A stretch of DNA of 51,884 nt from Gammaproteobacteria bacterium (GCA_021772915.1 JAJFLB010000019.1:1-51884); one strand, 5' to 3'. Shown: positions 31,954 to 38,744, counted from the first letter of the stretch. Notes: generated by a model not told the origin, from the letters alone. Made by a program: numbers and translations.

Positions 31954-32203
31954 TTATGCAAGTGCAATCGAAAAACCAAAGGACCAAACCAGAACAGGTA
32001 CAAAGGTCAGAATACCCACACAACACAGGACTTCAAATCTTCGCTGTGGAATATGCGGAGAGAGACCAGCCAAAAGTTATCCAATTAGTGAAAAGGAAGT
32101 CAGGATTCTATGTGCAAAATGTGCTCAAGCTAACAGGAACAGAGATGAAGATTTTGGAGCACCTAATTTCATCAAGGCAAGTAAACTCCACCGTAGTATG
32201 TAA
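31931..32203 (+). CDS. zinc-ribbon protein, 90 aa
   Basis: TTG 31931 behind AGAGGA. The frame contains CGICGERPA and CAKCAQANRNRDE, a clear recognition pattern for a four-Cys ribbon similar to HNH-associated knuckles without the His residues. A second open frame (31950-32294) covers the same DNA; the Cys pairs favour this one as the coding frame for the shared stretch. Confidence 0.6.
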   Translation: MSLFRVSDYASAIEKPKDQTRTGTKVRIPTQHRTSNLRCGICGERPAKSYPISEKEVRILCAKCAQANRNRDEDFGAPNFIKASKLHRSM

Positions 32204-32294
32204 TGAATGCGGGAAGGTACTTGATTCACCATTATCCCTAAGAAGTCACATGACAAAATCACATGAGATGAGGAGAAAATATTCACGATTATGA
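32145..32294 (+). CDS. C2H2 zinc-finger miniprotein, 49 aa
   Basis: VCNECGKVLDSPLSLRSHMTKSH is a complete C2H2 finger (Cys-x2-Cys, His-x4-His). The frame is open back to 31950, but the upstream part overlaps the zinc-ribbon gene in another frame. ATG 32145 gives a compact 49-residue protein. It overlaps the methyltransferase start by 4 bases. Sequence-specific DNA binding is likely. Confidence 0.5.
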   Translation: MKILEHLISSRQVNSTVVCNECGKVLDSPLSLRSHMTKSHEMRRKYSRL

Positions 32295-32872
32295 ATTTTC
32301 CAGATAAAAAATACAAGATAATCTATGCAGATCCTCCTTGGGAGTATGATGTTTCATTTAGAAAATCTGCTGCTAAAGATAAATATAATTTAATGAGTAA
32401 TAAAAAAATAGGAGAATTACCAATCGAAAATATTAGAGATGATCCATGTGTTTTGTTATGTTGGGTAACTTTTCCTAAATTAATAGATGGATTAGATTTA
32501 ATAAAATCCTGGGGGTTTGAATATAAAACATCGGCATTTGTATGGGTAAAAACAATGAATTATACAAATCACCAAGATAATTATTTAGGTATGGGAACAT
32601 ACACTAGACAAAACTCAGAGGTTTGTTTACTTGCCACATATGGTAAAGGGTGTGCAAGTTGGGTTAATCATAAAAACCCAATGAGGAATATAATATATGC
32701 ACCAGTGAGGAAACACTCACAAAAACCAGATATAGTAAGACAAAAAATAGTAAAGTTGTTTGGTGATATATCTAGAATAGAACTCTTTGCACGTACCAGA
32801 ATTCATGGATGGGATACATGGGGTAATGATGAGAAGTTAAACAGTAAACCACTTGAGGAGTTTATAGATTGA
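32291..32872 (+). CDS. MT-A70 family adenine-N6 DNA methyltransferase
   Basis: 193 residues. DPPW at residues 14-17 is the catalytic motif, preceded by KIIYA and followed by the MT-A70 series LLCWVTFPKLIDGLDLIKSW, FVWVKT, NSEVCLLATYGKG and a C-terminal HSQKPD ... RIELFAR. The family transfers methyl to adenine N6 in DNA or RNA. No cognate restriction enzyme is adjacent, so it probably protects viral DNA or marks it. The gene is noticeably richer in A+T (TTA, ATA codons) than structural genes, suggesting transfer. Confidence 0.92.
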   Translation: MNFPDKKYKIIYADPPWEYDVSFRKSAAKDKYNLMSNKKIGELPIENIRDDPCVLLCWVTFPKLIDGLDLIKSWGFEYKTSAFVWVKTMNYTNHQDNYLGMGTYTRQNSEVCLLATYGKGCASWVNHKNPMRNIIYAPVRKHSQKPDIVRQKIVKLFGDISRIELFARTRIHGWDTWGNDEKLNSKPLEEFID

Positions 32873-33078
32873 CTGACGAGGAGAACCGTGAAATGAGACG
32901 TATCGCCAAGGGAATGACAGAACTTGGCAAGAAATGTCATTGTGGCAAGGTAAGGGCACGTCATTCTATCCGTGAGGCCAAGGAATGTCAGATGAAACAA
33001 GATACTGGAGCCAGTGACACCAAACTTCGTATAATGACTGATCAGGAAATAGAGGATAGCCACCAAATGAAGTTATGA
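32869..33078 (+). CDS. small Cys protein, 69 aa
   Basis: TTG start overlapping the methyltransferase stop (TTGA). CHCG and a later Cys lie in a basic, helical protein (MRRIAKGMTELGKK...). A single zinc site is possible. No family is recognised. Confidence 0.5.
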   Translation: MTDEENREMRRIAKGMTELGKKCHCGKVRARHSIREAKECQMKQDTGASDTKLRIMTDQEIEDSHQMKL

Positions 33079-33090
33079 ATTTGAGATACA

Positions 33091-33100
33091 CATATAACTA
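33091..33100 (+). promoter_or_regulatory. TATA box of the 33.1-kb gene set
   Basis: CATATAACTA has TATAA 28 bases before ATG 33121, and TAAGTAATTATATT follows, a variant of the CTTAAGTAAT promoter class. No ribosome-binding site precedes the ATG. Confidence 0.45.
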
Positions 33101-33120
33101 AGTAATTATATTCTAATTGT

Positions 33121-33423
33121 ATGGAAACAGAACCAAGAGAACCATACTTTTCCACAAGGATTAGAATTGGAGATCTCACAAGCCCTAAAGGTTTGGTTGG
33201 ATTGAAGGACTTTACCGTGGAACTAACCTACGGAAATCAGGAGACCAAACGAGTAATGAAGAGCAAGGATGACATACTTGACGTAGAAGACAAGGATATG
33301 TTTGCCTATTTAGACGGTATATTTGAAAAGAGAGACAAGTGGGCGGAGACCAAAAAGTTTCGATTTGTTGACCAACTTGATCAGACGACATTGAACGCAC
33401 TAGTGGGGAATAAGATTGGGTAA
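33121..33423 (+). CDS. hypothetical protein, 100 aa
   Basis: Leaderless ATG. Beta-then-alpha pattern (FSTRIRIGDLTSPKGLVGL, DFTVELTYGNQETKRV), then an acidic helix and a C-terminal helix VDQLDQTTLNALVG. Stop overlaps the start of the RHH gene, so the two are likely coupled and may act together. Confidence 0.5.
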   Translation: METEPREPYFSTRIRIGDLTSPKGLVGLKDFTVELTYGNQETKRVMKSKDDILDVEDKDMFAYLDGIFEKRDKWAETKKFRFVDQLDQTTLNALVGNKIG

Positions 33424-33568
33424 GAGAGTAACCCTCGTTATTGATCCTGAGAATATGCGTAAGCTAAGGAAGATACAGGCTTCATTACAGTCACAGAGTG
33501 ACGAGTCAGTATCATTCAGCAGTGTCTGTAACAAGGCGTTTAAGAGGTACGATGGAAATGGGTCTTAG
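33416..33568 (+). CDS. ribbon-helix-helix DNA-binding protein, 50 aa
   Basis: TTG 33416 overlaps the previous stop. GKRVTLVIDPENMRKLRKIQ and VSFSSVCNKAFKRY show the ribbon-helix-helix pattern: one beta strand followed by two helices, as in CopG/MetJ-like repressors. These act as dimers on palindromes. It is a candidate regulator of early genes. Confidence 0.65.
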   Translation: MGKRVTLVIDPENMRKLRKIQASLQSQSDESVSFSSVCNKAFKRYDGNGS

Positions 33569-33719
33569 TCCTCAATCATCACACATCAAGATTATCGGAG
33601 ACATGATGAAGAGTGATCCAGACATATTTATGTTCAGTAAGGAGGGAGTGCTTCTATCCAAGTGTCATGACTGTACGGAATGGCACAAGGTGACAAAGTT
33701 GCACTTGGCAAAGAATTGA
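33552..33719 (+). CDS. zinc miniprotein, 55 aa
   Basis: ATG 33552 with GAGG just upstream is preferred to the ATG at 33498 within the RHH gene. CHDC plus His residues (EWHKVTKLH) suggest a metal site near the C-terminus. Overlaps the next gene in another frame. No family is recognised. Confidence 0.45.
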   Translation: MEMGLSPQSSHIKIIGDMMKSDPDIFMFSKEGVLLSKCHDCTEWHKVTKLHLAKN

Positions 33720-33883
33720 ATTTTACTACTTGTGACGTAGGTGAAAAGATTGACAAATATGCCATGGTGGTTTTCAAAGAGATTGGAGATTACAAAGCAC
33801 CAGTACCACAAAACGCAGAAATTGTAGTGATGAATGCAAAGACATTTGAACCACATAAACCAATAGGGAGATTCATAAAATGA
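33680..33883 (+). CDS. hypothetical protein, 67 aa
   Basis: Preceded by CGGAA with 40 bases of overlap to the previous gene. Compact alpha/beta pattern (YAMVVFKEIGDYKAPVPQNAE). ATGA overlap with the next gene. No family is recognised. Confidence 0.5.
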   Translation: MAQGDKVALGKELNFTTCDVGEKIDKYAMVVFKEIGDYKAPVPQNAEIVVMNAKTFEPHKPIGRFIK

Positions 33884-34188
33884 TTTTCGGCAACAAGAAC
33901 CTGACACAATGTCAGTGGCCTAAATGTGACAAGGGTGTATACAGAGGATATCATACCCTAGTGGAATGGGAACAACATAAGCAATATGTCAAAATAGATT
34001 TACCACCGCCAATATATCCAGTGCAGTTCATTGAAGAGGATATGCAGTATCAGATTCAACCACAGCCAGCACAGGTGAGTCCAACATATGTAAACCCACC
34101 AAGTAACAGGAAATGGCAAGTTATCTCAGTTGTTACAATTATAGCAGTATGGGGAATGATATTATGGAGTGTAATGAAATTATTATGA
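33880..34188 (+). CDS. zinc-finger, C-terminally anchored membrane protein, 102 aa
   Basis: N-terminus has CQWPKC and HTLVEWEQH, a plausible C2H2-like site; a Pro-rich linker follows; the C-terminal about 22 residues (VISVVTIIAVWGMILWSVM) form one membrane helix. It would place a small metal-binding domain at the inner membrane face. No family is recognised. Confidence 0.55.
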   Translation: MIFGNKNLTQCQWPKCDKGVYRGYHTLVEWEQHKQYVKIDLPPPIYPVQFIEEDMQYQIQPQPAQVSPTYVNPPSNRKWQVISVVTIIAVWGMILWSVMKLL

Positions 34189-34412
34189 CTCTATACAAAT
34201 GTACACTTGAATGTAAAATCAAAGGATTTCCAAAGATAGTTGAATATCTCAAATCTAGTAATGACGATAAATTAATCCTCATGTTTGAACAATGTGAAAA
34301 TATTGAAGGTTCGATGTATTATGGTTACAAATGGATTGAAATTAAACCAATGAAACTAAAGGATTTTCCAGAAGTTATGCAGATGACTGTTTCAACAGGA
34401 GAGAAATCATGA
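34185..34412 (+). CDS. paralogous small protein A, 75 aa
   Basis: Starts at the ATGA overlap 34185. CTLECKIKGFP, MFEQCENIEGS and YGYKWIEI are shared almost residue for residue with the protein at 35830-36072, so the two are duplicates. Two conserved Cys near the N-terminus. Function unknown; duplication and retention suggest it matters. Confidence 0.6.
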   Translation: MTLYKCTLECKIKGFPKIVEYLKSSNDDKLILMFEQCENIEGSMYYGYKWIEIKPMKLKDFPEVMQMTVSTGEKS

Positions 34413-34561
34413 CAGTCCCATGGGTGGAGACCACAATTCAAAAGTTCGGCAACGAACAGATTATGATTATCCTATCAAAGAGAATGGAGCACGGGTTTGA
34501 AAAGGGAGACAAAATCAGGATTGAACAGAAAGGCAACAAGCTCATTGTCACTAAGGTATAG
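34409..34561 (+). CDS. AbrB/MazE-like DNA-binding protein, 50 aa
   Basis: ATGA overlap. IQKFGNEQIMIILSKRMEHG followed by KGDKIRIEQKGNKLIVTKV matches the swapped-hairpin AbrB fold (strand, IxLP-like turn, helix, GD hairpin). Such proteins are dimeric regulators or antitoxins. No toxin gene is adjacent, so a transcriptional role is more likely. Confidence 0.65.
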   Translation: MTVPWVETTIQKFGNEQIMIILSKRMEHGFEKGDKIRIEQKGNKLIVTKV

Positions 34562-34568
34562 TACCAAG

Positions 34569-34754
34569 ATGGAAAAGATATCGGGCATATTATCAACTCT
34601 GGTGGACGACTGTTCAGAAGGTGTAGCAATAGGGGTATTTGTAAACGCATCAGGCTATGTCACAATCAATGATCTTGAAACTATCAAGATAGCCAAGGCA
34701 ATGCTAAATACGACAAGACGTGAAATATTAAAGAGGAATGTAAAGAAAAAATGA
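34569..34754 (+). CDS. hypothetical protein, 61 aa
   Basis: ATG 34569 starts 8 bases after the AbrB-like gene. Helical start (MEKISGILSTLVDDCSEG), central beta (VAIGVFVNASGYVTIND) and a basic C-terminal helix. No family is recognised. A 12-codon frame and AGGAGGT separate it from the methyltransferase-like gene. Confidence 0.45.
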   Translation: MEKISGILSTLVDDCSEGVAIGVFVNASGYVTINDLETIKIAKAMLNTTRREILKRNVKKK

Positions 34755-34792
34755 CAGATATATTAAAAACAAATCAGGAGGTCCGTTAGTCG

Positions 34793-35350
34793 ATGTACGT
34801 CTTAGTCGGTTGTGAAAGGACAGGAGTTGTCAGGAAGGCTTTCAGAAAGGAGGGTCATGATGCTTGGTCATGCGATGTAGTTCCGTCAGATGACAAAAGC
34901 GAGTTTCATATTCAGGATGATGTTAGAAAAGTGTTATACGAGAATTGGGATCTTGGTATCTTCTTTCCTCCATGTACCCATCTTTGTGTAAGTGGTGCAA
35001 GATGGTTCAAGGAGAAACAGGTAGAACAAGAATCAGCACTAGATTTTATTGCTAGAATCATGATGAGTCCTATTCCTAAAATTGCTATTGAAAACCCTAT
35101 TGGAATTATTTCAACTAAATTCAGAAAACCTGATCAAATTATTCAACCTTGGCAGTTCGGTCATGGTGAAACAAAGGCGACCTGTTTATGGTTAAAAGAT
35201 TTGCCAAAACTAGAGCCAACTGAAATTGTAGAGGGTCGAGAACAAAGAATCCATAAGATGACTCCTGGACCTAACAGGGGAATAGAGAGAAGTAAGACAT
35301 ATCCTGGAATCGCAACTGCAATGGCTGAGCAATGGGGAATAGAAAAATGA
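34793..35350 (+). CDS. C5-cytosine-methyltransferase-like protein, 185 aa
   Basis: CERTGVVRKAF near the N-terminus, FFPPCTHLC (PPC, the catalytic-Cys motif of cytosine-5 methyltransferases) and IENPIG (ENP motif) are in the right order, and the end RSKTYPGIATAMAEQWG matches the terminal helix of short phage proteins of this family. At 185 residues it lacks a target-recognition domain. It may methylate cytosine, make another base change, or bind a partner. AGGAGGT upstream supports ATG 34793. Confidence 0.75.
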   Translation: MYVLVGCERTGVVRKAFRKEGHDAWSCDVVPSDDKSEFHIQDDVRKVLYENWDLGIFFPPCTHLCVSGARWFKEKQVEQESALDFIARIMMSPIPKIAIENPIGIISTKFRKPDQIIQPWQFGHGETKATCLWLKDLPKLEPTEIVEGREQRIHKMTPGPNRGIERSKTYPGIATAMAEQWGIEK

Positions 35351-35526
35351 ATAAAATGGAAAACATGAGAATTACAACAAAACAATATTCAGTTTATGGA
35401 AAATTATTCAGTTATGAGGAAATAACTAAAAATGAATTTGAAAAAGGAATAAAACATTTTATGAAGGATTGGGGTAAACTACTTGATCAACTAACCAAAT
35501 CAACAGGAGGTTCTTCTAATGGTTGA
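35347..35526 (+). CDS. hypothetical protein, 59 aa
   Basis: ATG 35347 overlaps the upstream stop. Charged, helical C-terminus (KGIKHFMKDWGKLLDQL). Ends STGGSSNG, where the GG codons are also the AGGAGG ribosome-binding site of the next gene. Confidence 0.45.
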   Translation: MNKMENMRITTKQYSVYGKLFSYEEITKNEFEKGIKHFMKDWGKLLDQLTKSTGGSSNG

Positions 35527-35677
35527 TTTGTTCGTTGGAATTGCTATAGGTTTCATGTTTGGTATAGCACCAATACTATCTCTCTTAATCGTATCAAAAG
35601 GAAAGGGAAAATTCTTTACCAATCCTGATGATTGGGTTCGAAAGACATCATTAGCAGGAGGTTCGAAGAATGGGTGA
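35519..35677 (+). CDS. single-pass membrane miniprotein, 52 aa
   Basis: ATG 35519 after CAGGAGG. Residues 3-26 (DLFVGIAIGFMFGIAPILSLLIV) form a membrane helix, followed by a basic segment. C-terminus TSLAGGSKNG again encodes the next gene's ribosome-binding site. No family is recognised. Confidence 0.5.
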   Translation: MVDLFVGIAIGFMFGIAPILSLLIVSKGKGKFFTNPDDWVRKTSLAGGSKNG

Positions 35678-35837
35678 TTGTGCAAATTGTGGACATTATA
35701 AAAAGAACCATTCTATGATAGGGAAAAAACACCTAGGAGAATGCAATTTTCATACAATGTTTGGTGGAAAAGCCCAACCAACTTGTGAATGTAAAGCATA
35801 CCTAACATCATTAGCAGGAGGGAAATCTAATGAGTAA
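35670..35837 (+). CDS. zinc miniprotein, 55 aa
   Basis: ATG 35670 behind GCAGGAGG. CANCGHY ... CNFH ... CEC is a six-Cys/His pattern seen in small phage zinc proteins. C-terminal TSLAGGKSNE repeats the tail of the previous protein because both contain an in-frame Shine-Dalgarno site. Confidence 0.55.
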   Translation: MGDCANCGHYKKNHSMIGKKHLGECNFHTMFGGKAQPTCECKAYLTSLAGGKSNE

Positions 35838-36072
35838 ATTATTCAGATGTACTTTAGAATGTAAAATTAAGGGTATTCCAAACATTATAGAATATCTGAG
35901 AGCAAAGAATGATAATCAATTAATTTCAATGTTTGAGCAATGTGAGAATATTGAAGGGTCAACATACTACGGTTACAAATGGATTGAGATAAGACCGATA
36001 AAAGTAAAAGAATTTCCCGAAATTATGACAGTGGAAGTTCAACTAACTAAATCGAGGGAACGTTCACCATGA
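35830..36072 (+). CDS. paralogous small protein B, 80 aa
   Basis: Starts at ATG 35830 after GCAGGAGGG. Nearly identical in layout to the protein at 34185-34412 (CTLECKIKGIP, MFEQCENIEGS, YYGYKWIEIRP), with a longer charged C-terminus. A recent or maintained duplication. No family is recognised. Confidence 0.6.
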   Translation: MSKLFRCTLECKIKGIPNIIEYLRAKNDNQLISMFEQCENIEGSTYYGYKWIEIRPIKVKEFPEIMTVEVQLTKSRERSP

Positions 36073-36332
36073 AGTTTGTATTAGAAAAATCTATTTTTGA
36101 GGTAATAGGTAGCCCAGAAACTAAAATCAAAATCTATCAATCAGGTACAAGAACAGGTGAAGAAATACGAGATGAAATACTCAGGAATCAAGAAATTGTT
36201 TCTATTCTAGAAAGCAAGAAGAATCAAATCAAACAGTATATGGATGCAGAATCTGGGAGTGCCCGAAGTATAGGACTTTACAGATTCTTAGATGATATTC
36301 TAGGAGATGAGCCTATGGAGGTCCTCAAATGA
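36069..36332 (+). CDS. hypothetical protein, 87 aa
   Basis: ATGA overlap. Short beta start (FVLEKSIFEVIG) then a long helical region EEIRDEILRNQEIVSILESK. Ends GDEPMEVLK with GGAGG for the next gene encoded in its last codons. No family is recognised. Confidence 0.5.
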   Translation: MKFVLEKSIFEVIGSPETKIKIYQSGTRTGEEIRDEILRNQEIVSILESKKNQIKQYMDAESGSARSIGLYRFLDDILGDEPMEVLK

Positions 36333-36490
36333 CACTAGGAAAGATTCGGTATCAATGCCCTGAATGTAAGGGTATTCTTTCACCTTGGAATGAAAAAGAA
36401 ACTCAGCATGTATGTGATGTTTGTGGTCTAGGTAAATGTGGATATGATGAATTTGACGAGTTGCAGAGAACAAAAATGGAGATTGTCTAA
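36329..36490 (+). CDS. zinc-ribbon miniprotein, 53 aa
   Basis: ATGA overlap and GGAGG upstream. CPECKG and CDVCGLGKC form a zinc ribbon. Ends at TAACATTG, the spacer recurring at several junctions. Function unknown. Confidence 0.5.
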   Translation: MTLGKIRYQCPECKGILSPWNEKETQHVCDVCGLGKCGYDEFDELQRTKMEIV

Positions 36491-36492
36491 CA

Positions 36493-36603
36493 TTGGAAAA
36501 GGAATGTTCGAAGTGCGGTCATGGGTATCACATGTATCGTTGTATTGCTAGAGATTGTATGTGCATCTATGAGTTTGCTGATTTGGCAAAGGAGGATGCC
36601 TAA
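36493..36603 (+). CDS. zinc miniprotein, 36 aa
   Basis: TTG 36493 after TAACA. Six Cys and two His in 36 residues (CSKCGHGYH, then RCIARDCMC), more metal ligands than a single ribbon needs. Ends with GGAGG and TAACATTG for the next gene. Confidence 0.45.
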   Translation: MEKECSKCGHGYHMYRCIARDCMCIYEFADLAKEDA

Positions 36604-36605
36604 CA

Positions 36606-36836
36606 TTGGAAAAAGACGGTAAAGAACCAAAGGGGATTATATTCTGTATGACTTGTCATAGAATAGTAGGTGACTCTTTTCCAATTAATCACCATCATAG
36701 TTTTATAGTTCAGAATGAAATGTTATTGAAAAATATCAATACTCATGGATTCAAATTTTTCAAAGATACTAAAAAGACAAGGAAATCATTAGCCAAAGAC
36801 TTTCCACCAAAAGATGAGGTAGTTTTAAAGTTATGA
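36606..36836 (+). CDS. Cys/His protein, 76 aa
   Basis: TTG 36606 in TAACATTG. CMTCHRIVGDSF and HHHSF suggest one metal site; the C-terminal half is basic. ATGA overlap with the next gene. No family is recognised. Confidence 0.5.
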   Translation: MEKDGKEPKGIIFCMTCHRIVGDSFPINHHHSFIVQNEMLLKNINTHGFKFFKDTKKTRKSLAKDFPPKDEVVLKL

Positions 36837-36970
36837 ATAAGCCGACAAATGAAAAAGAATGTAACATGTTTGGTTGTGATCACTCAAATGATTTGATAGA
36901 GTGTGAAGAATGTCATTTTTTGTACTGTGATGATTGCTTTGATGAACATTATTTGGGGGCTCACTCATGA
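36833..36970 (+). CDS. zinc-finger miniprotein, 45 aa
   Basis: CNMFGC, CEEC, CDDC and H residues are spaced like a B-box/AN1-type cross-brace finger binding two zincs. Overlapping starts and stops on both sides. Possibly a protein-protein adaptor. No family is recognised. Confidence 0.5.
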   Translation: MNKPTNEKECNMFGCDHSNDLIECEECHFLYCDDCFDEHYLGAHS

Positions 36971-37119
36971 CCACAGAATTAAACGGTAAATTAACAAAAG
37001 AGGATAAAATAATCAAAGAAAGAATATCTAATAGAAACGTACAGAAGGAATTAAAAAAAATTAGAAGGGATATTGAAGAGCTTAAGCAAACTCAAAGGTC
37101 ACTGAGGTTGATTAATTGA
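36967..37119 (+). CDS. coiled-coil miniprotein, 50 aa
   Basis: ATGA overlap with the previous gene and TTGA overlap with the next. After residue 15 the sequence is a continuous charged helix (IRRDIEELKQTQRSLRL), likely a coiled coil. Function unknown. Confidence 0.45.
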   Translation: MTTELNGKLTKEDKIIKERISNRNVQKELKKIRRDIEELKQTQRSLRLIN

Positions 37120-37298
37120 CAGTTCAATCAGACAAGGGCCCAGAGGAATTAACGAGTAAGTTATCTGATGAACAGATAGTTAAAAATCTAGAACAATTCA
37201 AATTTTGTTTAAAAGTTTTTGCTAACGATAAAAAATGGACAAAGGAGGACATCATATCGGTTATTGATTCTATACAAACAAAAGGGGAATGTGGCTAA
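37116..37298 (+). CDS. hypothetical protein, 60 aa
   Basis: TTG start in a TTGA overlap. Helical, SDEQIVKNLEQFKFCLKVF followed by KKWTKEDIISVIDS, which resembles a small three-helix domain. No family is recognised. Confidence 0.45.
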   Translation: MTVQSDKGPEELTSKLSDEQIVKNLEQFKFCLKVFANDKKWTKEDIISVIDSIQTKGECG

Positions 37299-37300
37299 CA

Positions 37301-37471
37301 TTGCAATCAAAGGGGAAGCCACTGTATAGAGTAAAGTTTGAAGAATTAGGTTGTCAATGTGATGTTGACAAATTTCTAGGTGATATTATTAATGAAAATC
37401 CTAATTGTAAATATCATAATTGGCTTGAAGAAATGAACCAACAAGGGGAGGATATTGATAGAATTGTCTAG
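37301..37471 (+). CDS. Cys protein, 56 aa
   Basis: TTG 37301 in a TAACATTG junction is preferred; ATG 37289 would overlap the previous gene. CQC and a later CKYH suggest a metal site. Ends overlapping the next TTG start. No family is recognised. Confidence 0.4.
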   Translation: MQSKGKPLYRVKFEELGCQCDVDKFLGDIINENPNCKYHNWLEEMNQQGEDIDRIV

Positions 37472-37574
37472 TGAACAAAATAATCAATGTATCAATAAAG
37501 GATGTAATAACACCGTTATGGAGTATTTTGACAAATGTGAAGATTGTTTGAATAAGGAGAATCCCATTGAGTAA
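37464..37574 (+). CDS. zinc miniprotein, 36 aa
   Basis: TTG start overlapping the previous stop. CINKGC and CEDC supply four Cys, an A20/AN1-like arrangement. AAGGAG for the next gene lies near its 3' end. Confidence 0.4.
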   Translation: MSSEQNNQCINKGCNNTVMEYFDKCEDCLNKENPIE

Positions 37575-37707
37575 GAACCCAGATAATCAATTTGTTGATG
37601 AGCCTTGTGATTGCGGAGCAAACAAAAAAGAAGATTTTGAATTTCCTCTCTATTCTTGGGATGAATGGGCGGTAAGATGTAAAAAATGTGGTGAGATGTA
37701 TGGTTAA
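37567..37707 (+). CDS. zinc miniprotein, 46 aa
   Basis: TTG start 8 bases inside the previous gene, behind AAGGAG. CDC and CKKC pairs frame an aromatic stretch (FPLYSWDEWAV), a typical small ribbon. Function unknown. Confidence 0.45.
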   Translation: MSKNPDNQFVDEPCDCGANKKEDFEFPLYSWDEWAVRCKKCGEMYG

Positions 37708-37789
37708 TCAACATCATAATCATGATGTCTCTCGAAAGAGTGCAGAGAAGATAATCAAAGTAATGAAGGAGAAAAAAGTCTTTGGCTGA
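37700..37789 (+). CDS. miniprotein, 29 aa, His/Lys-rich
   Basis: ATG 37700 overlaps the previous stop region. His-rich start (NQHHNHD) and Lys-rich helix. Ends by overlapping the TTG of the next gene. Coding status is supported only by the packed junctions. Confidence 0.3.
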   Translation: MVNQHHNHDVSRKSAEKIIKVMKEKKVFG

Positions 37790-38006
37790 ATCTGGTAATA
37801 ATCCAAGACATGGAATACATGATGATGGATTACATATTTGGATTAAATACGTAGTATGTAAGAAATGCAAAACATCTTTTGATGAACCTTCCAAGTGCCC
37901 ATATTGTGAAGGATATGACTTTGAAGAATTTGATTTAGTATTGCACAAAATTAAAGAATTATCAAAAATCCCTCAGTCAACGGAAAGGAGAAGTGGGAAG
38001 GAATGA
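37782..38006 (+). CDS. rubredoxin-like zinc-ribbon protein, 74 aa
   Basis: TTG 37782 behind GGAG. CKKCKTSFDEPSKCPYCEG is a clear zinc ribbon of rubrerythrin/rubredoxin-like type, followed by a short helix. ATGA-like overlap to the next gene. Metal binding is sure; function is not. Confidence 0.55.
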   Translation: MAESGNNPRHGIHDDGLHIWIKYVVCKKCKTSFDEPSKCPYCEGYDFEEFDLVLHKIKELSKIPQSTERRSGKE

Positions 38007-38194
38007 AAATGTTAACCACAGGCGAAACAATAGCAATATCAATCTGTGCTAAATTAATTATACTTCCAAAAGAGATTAGAGAGAAAGCATATAATCAAAT
38101 TTTAGAAGAAATGACACGTCATAACTCTAGTCTTGTTAAAGAATTACAAAAACATGAATCCCATATACTCATTACACTTCGAGGTTCGAGTTAG
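38003..38194 (+). CDS. hypothetical protein, 63 aa
   Basis: GGAAGGA precedes ATG 38003. Hydrophobic first helix (TIAISICAKLIILP) then charged helices (EIREKAYNQILEEMTRHN). Stop abuts the next ATG directly. No family is recognised. Confidence 0.45.
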   Translation: MKMLTTGETIAISICAKLIILPKEIREKAYNQILEEMTRHNSSLVKELQKHESHILITLRGSS

Positions 38195-38332
38195 ATGTTG
38201 TCTAGATACTGTGCATTATGTGAGGGATATTTCAATTTTGAAAAGGAAGGTATAGGATTTAAAGGAAAACATATCTGTTATGGATGCCTAGAGAAACTTC
38301 CTCAATTAACAAAGGATGGTGGATGTAAATGA
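38195..38332 (+). CDS. zinc miniprotein, 45 aa
   Basis: ATG immediately after the preceding TAG. CALCEG and CYGCLEKL are a knuckle pair of treble-clef type. The end GGCK overlaps the next ATG (ATGA). Function unknown. Confidence 0.5.
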   Translation: MLSRYCALCEGYFNFEKEGIGFKGKHICYGCLEKLPQLTKDGGCK

Positions 38333-38535
38333 CTAAAGAATATTGCCCAAAATGTGATGCTCTTGTAGAGTTTGATTATGATAGTGATGAGGAAACCTAT
38401 TGCGAAGATTGTGGATCACATGGTGCGGTTCATTGTTCAGAATGTGATGAAGTGTTTGACCATGTTTGGGGGTATGATGAAATTGAACGTTACCAAACTG
38501 AACGGTTAACCAAAGACGGAGGAAGTTCTCAATGA
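38329..38535 (+). CDS. zinc-finger protein with two Cys-pair sites, 68 aa
   Basis: ATGA overlap. CPKC, CEDCG and CSEC with acidic linkers. Six Cys could bind one or two zincs. C-terminal KDGGSSQ is encoded over the next gene's GGAGG site. No family is recognised. Confidence 0.5.
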   Translation: MTKEYCPKCDALVEFDYDSDEETYCEDCGSHGAVHCSECDEVFDHVWGYDEIERYQTERLTKDGGSSQ

Positions 38536-38702
38536 ATACTTGGGATAGACATGATGTAGAGTTCTATGGAATAAAGGATGAATGTTGTACATGGAAAAAC
38601 ATTGAATTATTGTGGCCTACTTGTGAGCAAGCTCAATGTGAGATCTGTAAAAGAATGTTTGAAGTCAAAGAAAAAAAGACAAGATGGAAGTTTTGGAAAT
38701 GA
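38532..38702 (+). CDS. Cys protein, 56 aa
   Basis: ATGA overlap and CGGAGG upstream. CC, then CEQAQCEIC, followed by a basic aromatic tail (KKTRWKFWK). A zinc site with a nucleic-acid-binding tail is plausible. Confidence 0.45.
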   Translation: MNTWDRHDVEFYGIKDECCTWKNIELLWPTCEQAQCEICKRMFEVKEKKTRWKFWK

Positions 38703-38744
38703 TTTTTCATGCCTACCTGATGTCATTCGATATGGAGAAATACT

